In this document: positions 61,536 to 64,000 of the stretch, one piece after another
Layout of the letters: every line of letters starts with the position of its first letter
Position numbering within the stretch: the stretch's first letter is position 1
Assembly (NCBI GenBank): GCA_003117195.1
Contig: BDSI01000091.1
Coordinates: 418,655-482,654 of the forward strand
Origin: Eudorina sp. 2006-703-Eu-15
Taxonomy: Eukaryota; Chlorophyta; Chlorophyceae; Chlamydomonadales; Volvocaceae
Length of the DNA stretch: 64,000 nucleotides
Reading direction: 5' to 3'
Translations under genes and position numbers: made by a program
Notes under the pieces: model-generated
Database searches by the model: none
What the model saw: only the letters and a program-made list of their open reading frames with translations
What the model was told of the DNA's origin: nothing

Positions 61536-64000
61536 TCAGAGCCCTAGGGTTAAACCCATCCGGAACAGCCTTGCGGCACCGTCTAGATGGGCGCCCAAAC
61601 GAATCTGGACGCGCCATCGCACCAGGAGACTCCCATCAAGGGTGCCAGCCGTCAGGGGAAAGGGCAGCGCGAGATTCGGTGAACAGGGAGTCGCGCATGG
61701 CCCGAATCACGATCCTGGAAACGGTACTAGGGTTAAACCCATCCGGAACAGCCTTGCGGCACCGTCCAGATGGGCGCTCAAACGAATCTGGACGCGCCAT
61801 CGCACCAGGAGACTCCCATCAAGGGTGCCAGCAGCCGTCAGGGGAAAGGGCAGCGTGAGATTCGGTGAACAGGGAGTCGCGCATGGCCCGAATCACGATC
61901 CTGGAAACAGTACTAGGGTTAAACCCATCCGGAACAGCCTTGCGGCACCGTCCAGATGGGCGCCCAAACGAATCTGGACGCGCCATCGCACCAGGAGACT
62001 CCCATCAAGGGTGCCAGCAGCCGTCAGGGGAAAGGGCAGCGTGAGATTCGGTGAACAGGGAGTCGCGCATGGCCCGAATCACGATCCTGGAAACGGTACT
62101 AGGGTTAAACCCATCCGGAACAGCCTTGCGGCACCGTCTAGATGGGCGCTCAAACGAATCTGGACGCGCCATCGCACCAGGAGACTCCCATCAAGGGTGC
62201 CAGCCGTCAGGGGAAAGGGCAGCGTGAGATTCGGTGAACAGGGAGTCGCGCATGGCCCGAATCACGATCCTGGAAACGGTACTAGGGTTAAACCCATCCG
62301 GAACAGCCTTGCGGCACCGTCTAGATGGGCGCTCAAACGAATCTGGACGCGCCATCGCACCAGGAGACTCCCATCAAGGGTGCCAGCCGTCAGGGGAAAG
62401 GGCAGCGTGAGATTTGGTGAACTGGGAGTCGCGCATGGCCCGAATCACGATCCTGGAAACGGTACTAGGGTTAAACCCATCCGGAACAGCCTTGCAGCAC
62501 CGTCTAGATGGGCGCCCAAACGAATCTGGACGCGCCGTCGCACCAGGAGACTCCCATCAAGGGTGCCAGCCGTCAGGGGAAAGGGCAGCGTGAGATTCGG
62601 TGAACAGGGAGTCGCGCATGGCCCGAATCACGATCCTGGAAACGGTACTAGGGTTAAACCCATCCGGAACAGCCTTGCGGCACCGTCTAGATGGGCGCCC
62701 AAACGAATCTGGACGCGCCATCGCACCAGGAGACTCCCATCAAGGGTGCCAGCCGTCAGGGGAAAGGGCAGCGTGAGATTCGGTGAACAGGGAGTCGCGC
62801 ATGGCCCGAATCACGATCCTGGAAACGGTACTAGGGTTAAACCCATCCGGAACAGCCTTGCGGCACCGTCCAGATGGGCGCTCAAACGAATCTGGACGCG
62901 CCATCGCACCAGGAGACTCCCATCAAGGGTGCCAGCAGCCGTCAGGGGAAAGGGCAGCGTGTGATTCGGTGAACAGGGAGTCGCGCATGGCCCGAATCAC
63001 GATCCTGGAAACGGTACTAGGGTTAAACCCATCCGGAACAGCCTTGCGGCACCGTCTAGATGGGCGCCCAAACGAATCTGGACGCGCCATCGCACCAGGA
63101 GACTCCCATCAAGGGTGCCAGCAGCCGTCAGGGGAAAGGGCAGCGTGAGATTCGGTGAACAGGGAGTCGCGCATGGCCCGAATCACGATCCTGGAAACGG
63201 TACTAGGGTTAAACCCATCCGGAACAGCCTTGCGGCACCGTCCAGATGGGCGCTCAAACGAATCTGGACGCGCCATCGCACCAGGAGACTCCCATCAAGG
63301 GTGCCAGCAGCCGTCAGGGGAAAGGGCAGCGTGAGATTCGGTGAACAGGGAGTCGCGCATGGCCCGAATCACGATCCTGGAAACGGTACTAGGGTTAAAC
63401 CCATCCGGAACAGCCTTGCGGCACCGTCTAGATGGGCGCCCAAACGAATCTGGACGCGCCATCGCACCAGGAGACTCCCATCAAGGGTGCCAGCCGTCAG
63501 GGGAAAGGGCAGCGTGAGATTCGGTGAACAGGGAGTCGCGCATGGCCCGAATCACGATCCTGGAAACGGTACTAGGGTTAAACCCATCCGGAACAGCCTT
63601 GCGGCACCGTCTAGATGGGCGCTCAAACGAATCTGGACGCGCCATCGCACCAGGAGACTCCCATCAAGGGTGCCAGCCGTCAGGGGAAAGGGCAGCGTGA
63701 GATTCGGTGAACAGGGAGTCACGCATGGCCCGAATCACGATCCTGGAAACGGTACTAGGGTTAAACCCATCCGGAACAGCCTTGCAGCACCGTCTAGATG
63801 GGCGCCCAAACGAATCTGGACGCGCCATCGCACCAGGAGACTCCCATCAAGGGTGCCAGCCGTCAGGGGAAAGGGCAGCGTGAGATTCGGTGAACAGGGA
63901 GTCGCGCATGGCCCGAATCACGATCCTGGAAACGGTACTAGGGTTGAACCCATCCGGAACAGCCTTGCAGCACCGTCTAGATGGGCGCCCAAACGAATCT
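61536..64000 (-). repeat. 183/186-bp satellite array, runs off the window
   Basis: More than 13 units. GGGTTAAACCC recurs at 61547, 61730, 61916, 62102, 62285, 62468, 62651, 62834, 63020, 63206, 63392, 63575 and 63758. Spacings are 183 or 186 bp, the 3-bp difference being one or two CAG in GCCAGCCGTCAGG. It is the reverse-complement relative of the array at 7.6-9.1 kb. Because units are multiples of three, an open frame of 531 codons forms on the plus strand until a point change to TGA at about 62962. Confidence 0.95.

Noticed and set aside
61369..62964. 531-codon frame in the right satellite
   Set aside because: Periodic 61/62-residue basic peptide that follows from the 183/186-bp unit. Left-array relatives are frame-broken. 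Kept only as an observation.
61547..63951. Telomeric repeat (GGGTTA/TAGGGT) at the window end
   Set aside because: The motif occurs once per 183-bp unit within GGGTTAAACCC and is not tandemly repeated as a telomere would be.

Overview
This is a eukaryotic, repeat-dominated nuclear window. The best guess is a volvocine green alga (Chlorophyceae, Volvox/Pleodorina/Eudorina type). The grounds are chromodomain Ty3/gypsy elements, a DIRS (tyrosine-recombinase) element, GT-AG introns with C/T-rich acceptors, GC-rich snap-back palindromes, and a cysteine-rich protein with a (VATRSPPP)n hydroxyproline-rich-type shaft. The genus cannot be proved from this sequence. No prokaryotic operon, rRNA, CRISPR array or convincing intact tRNA was seen.

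Layout. 1-1150: 20-bp minisatellite inside a 725-bp segmental duplication. 1.2-7.6 kb: mostly unrecognised sequence with a 30-bp array, a 149-bp array, a GC palindrome and a (GT)n tract. 7.58-9.15 kb: a 182-184 bp satellite, then a (CATT)n-tailed non-LTR 3' end and dispersed modules that recur inverted at 50.4 and 59-61 kb. 10.6-11.6 kb: a second, unrelated array that also has a 149-bp period. 12.17-19.67 kb: Ty3 element 1 (minus). 21.2-27.2 kb: a SINE-like repeat and a LINE fragment split by a young copia element (minus, TSD GTGCC). 27.8-32.0 kb: the best host gene, a minus-strand modular cysteine-rich/Hyp-rich gene whose five visible exons join in phase. 34-41.4 kb: two decayed Ty3 elements tail to tail. 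42.2-43.9 kb: a 60-bp satellite (26 units) made of three diverged 20-mers of the family at position 1. 44.7-47.0 kb: the 5' half of a Ty3 element. 48.0-50.1 kb: a zinc-finger plus class-III-aminotransferase-like gene, apparently a pseudogene. 50.4-52.5 kb and 59.15-59.35 kb: a DIRS element split by a complete Ty3 element (52478-59148, TSD GGGTG). 61.5-64.0 kb: a 183/186-bp satellite, the inverted relative of the 7.6-kb array, running off the window.

How the parts fit. Most coding sequence belongs to retroelements. Three features recur between independent elements. First, in all three Ty3 elements that keep the Gag/Pol junction, Gag ends in a TAG that is in frame with Pol and followed by G-R-R-G-K, which suggests amber readthrough. 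Second, between that stop and the protease lies a domain resembling the degenerate Dam-type methyltransferase domain of DIRS elements, including the DIRS element here. Third, near-identical LTRs coexist with many frame breaks, so assembly indels must be considered before calling these elements dead. The DIRS recombinase ORF begins with a PHD-type C4HC3 finger and its conserved GRW motif is broken by TGG->TGA.
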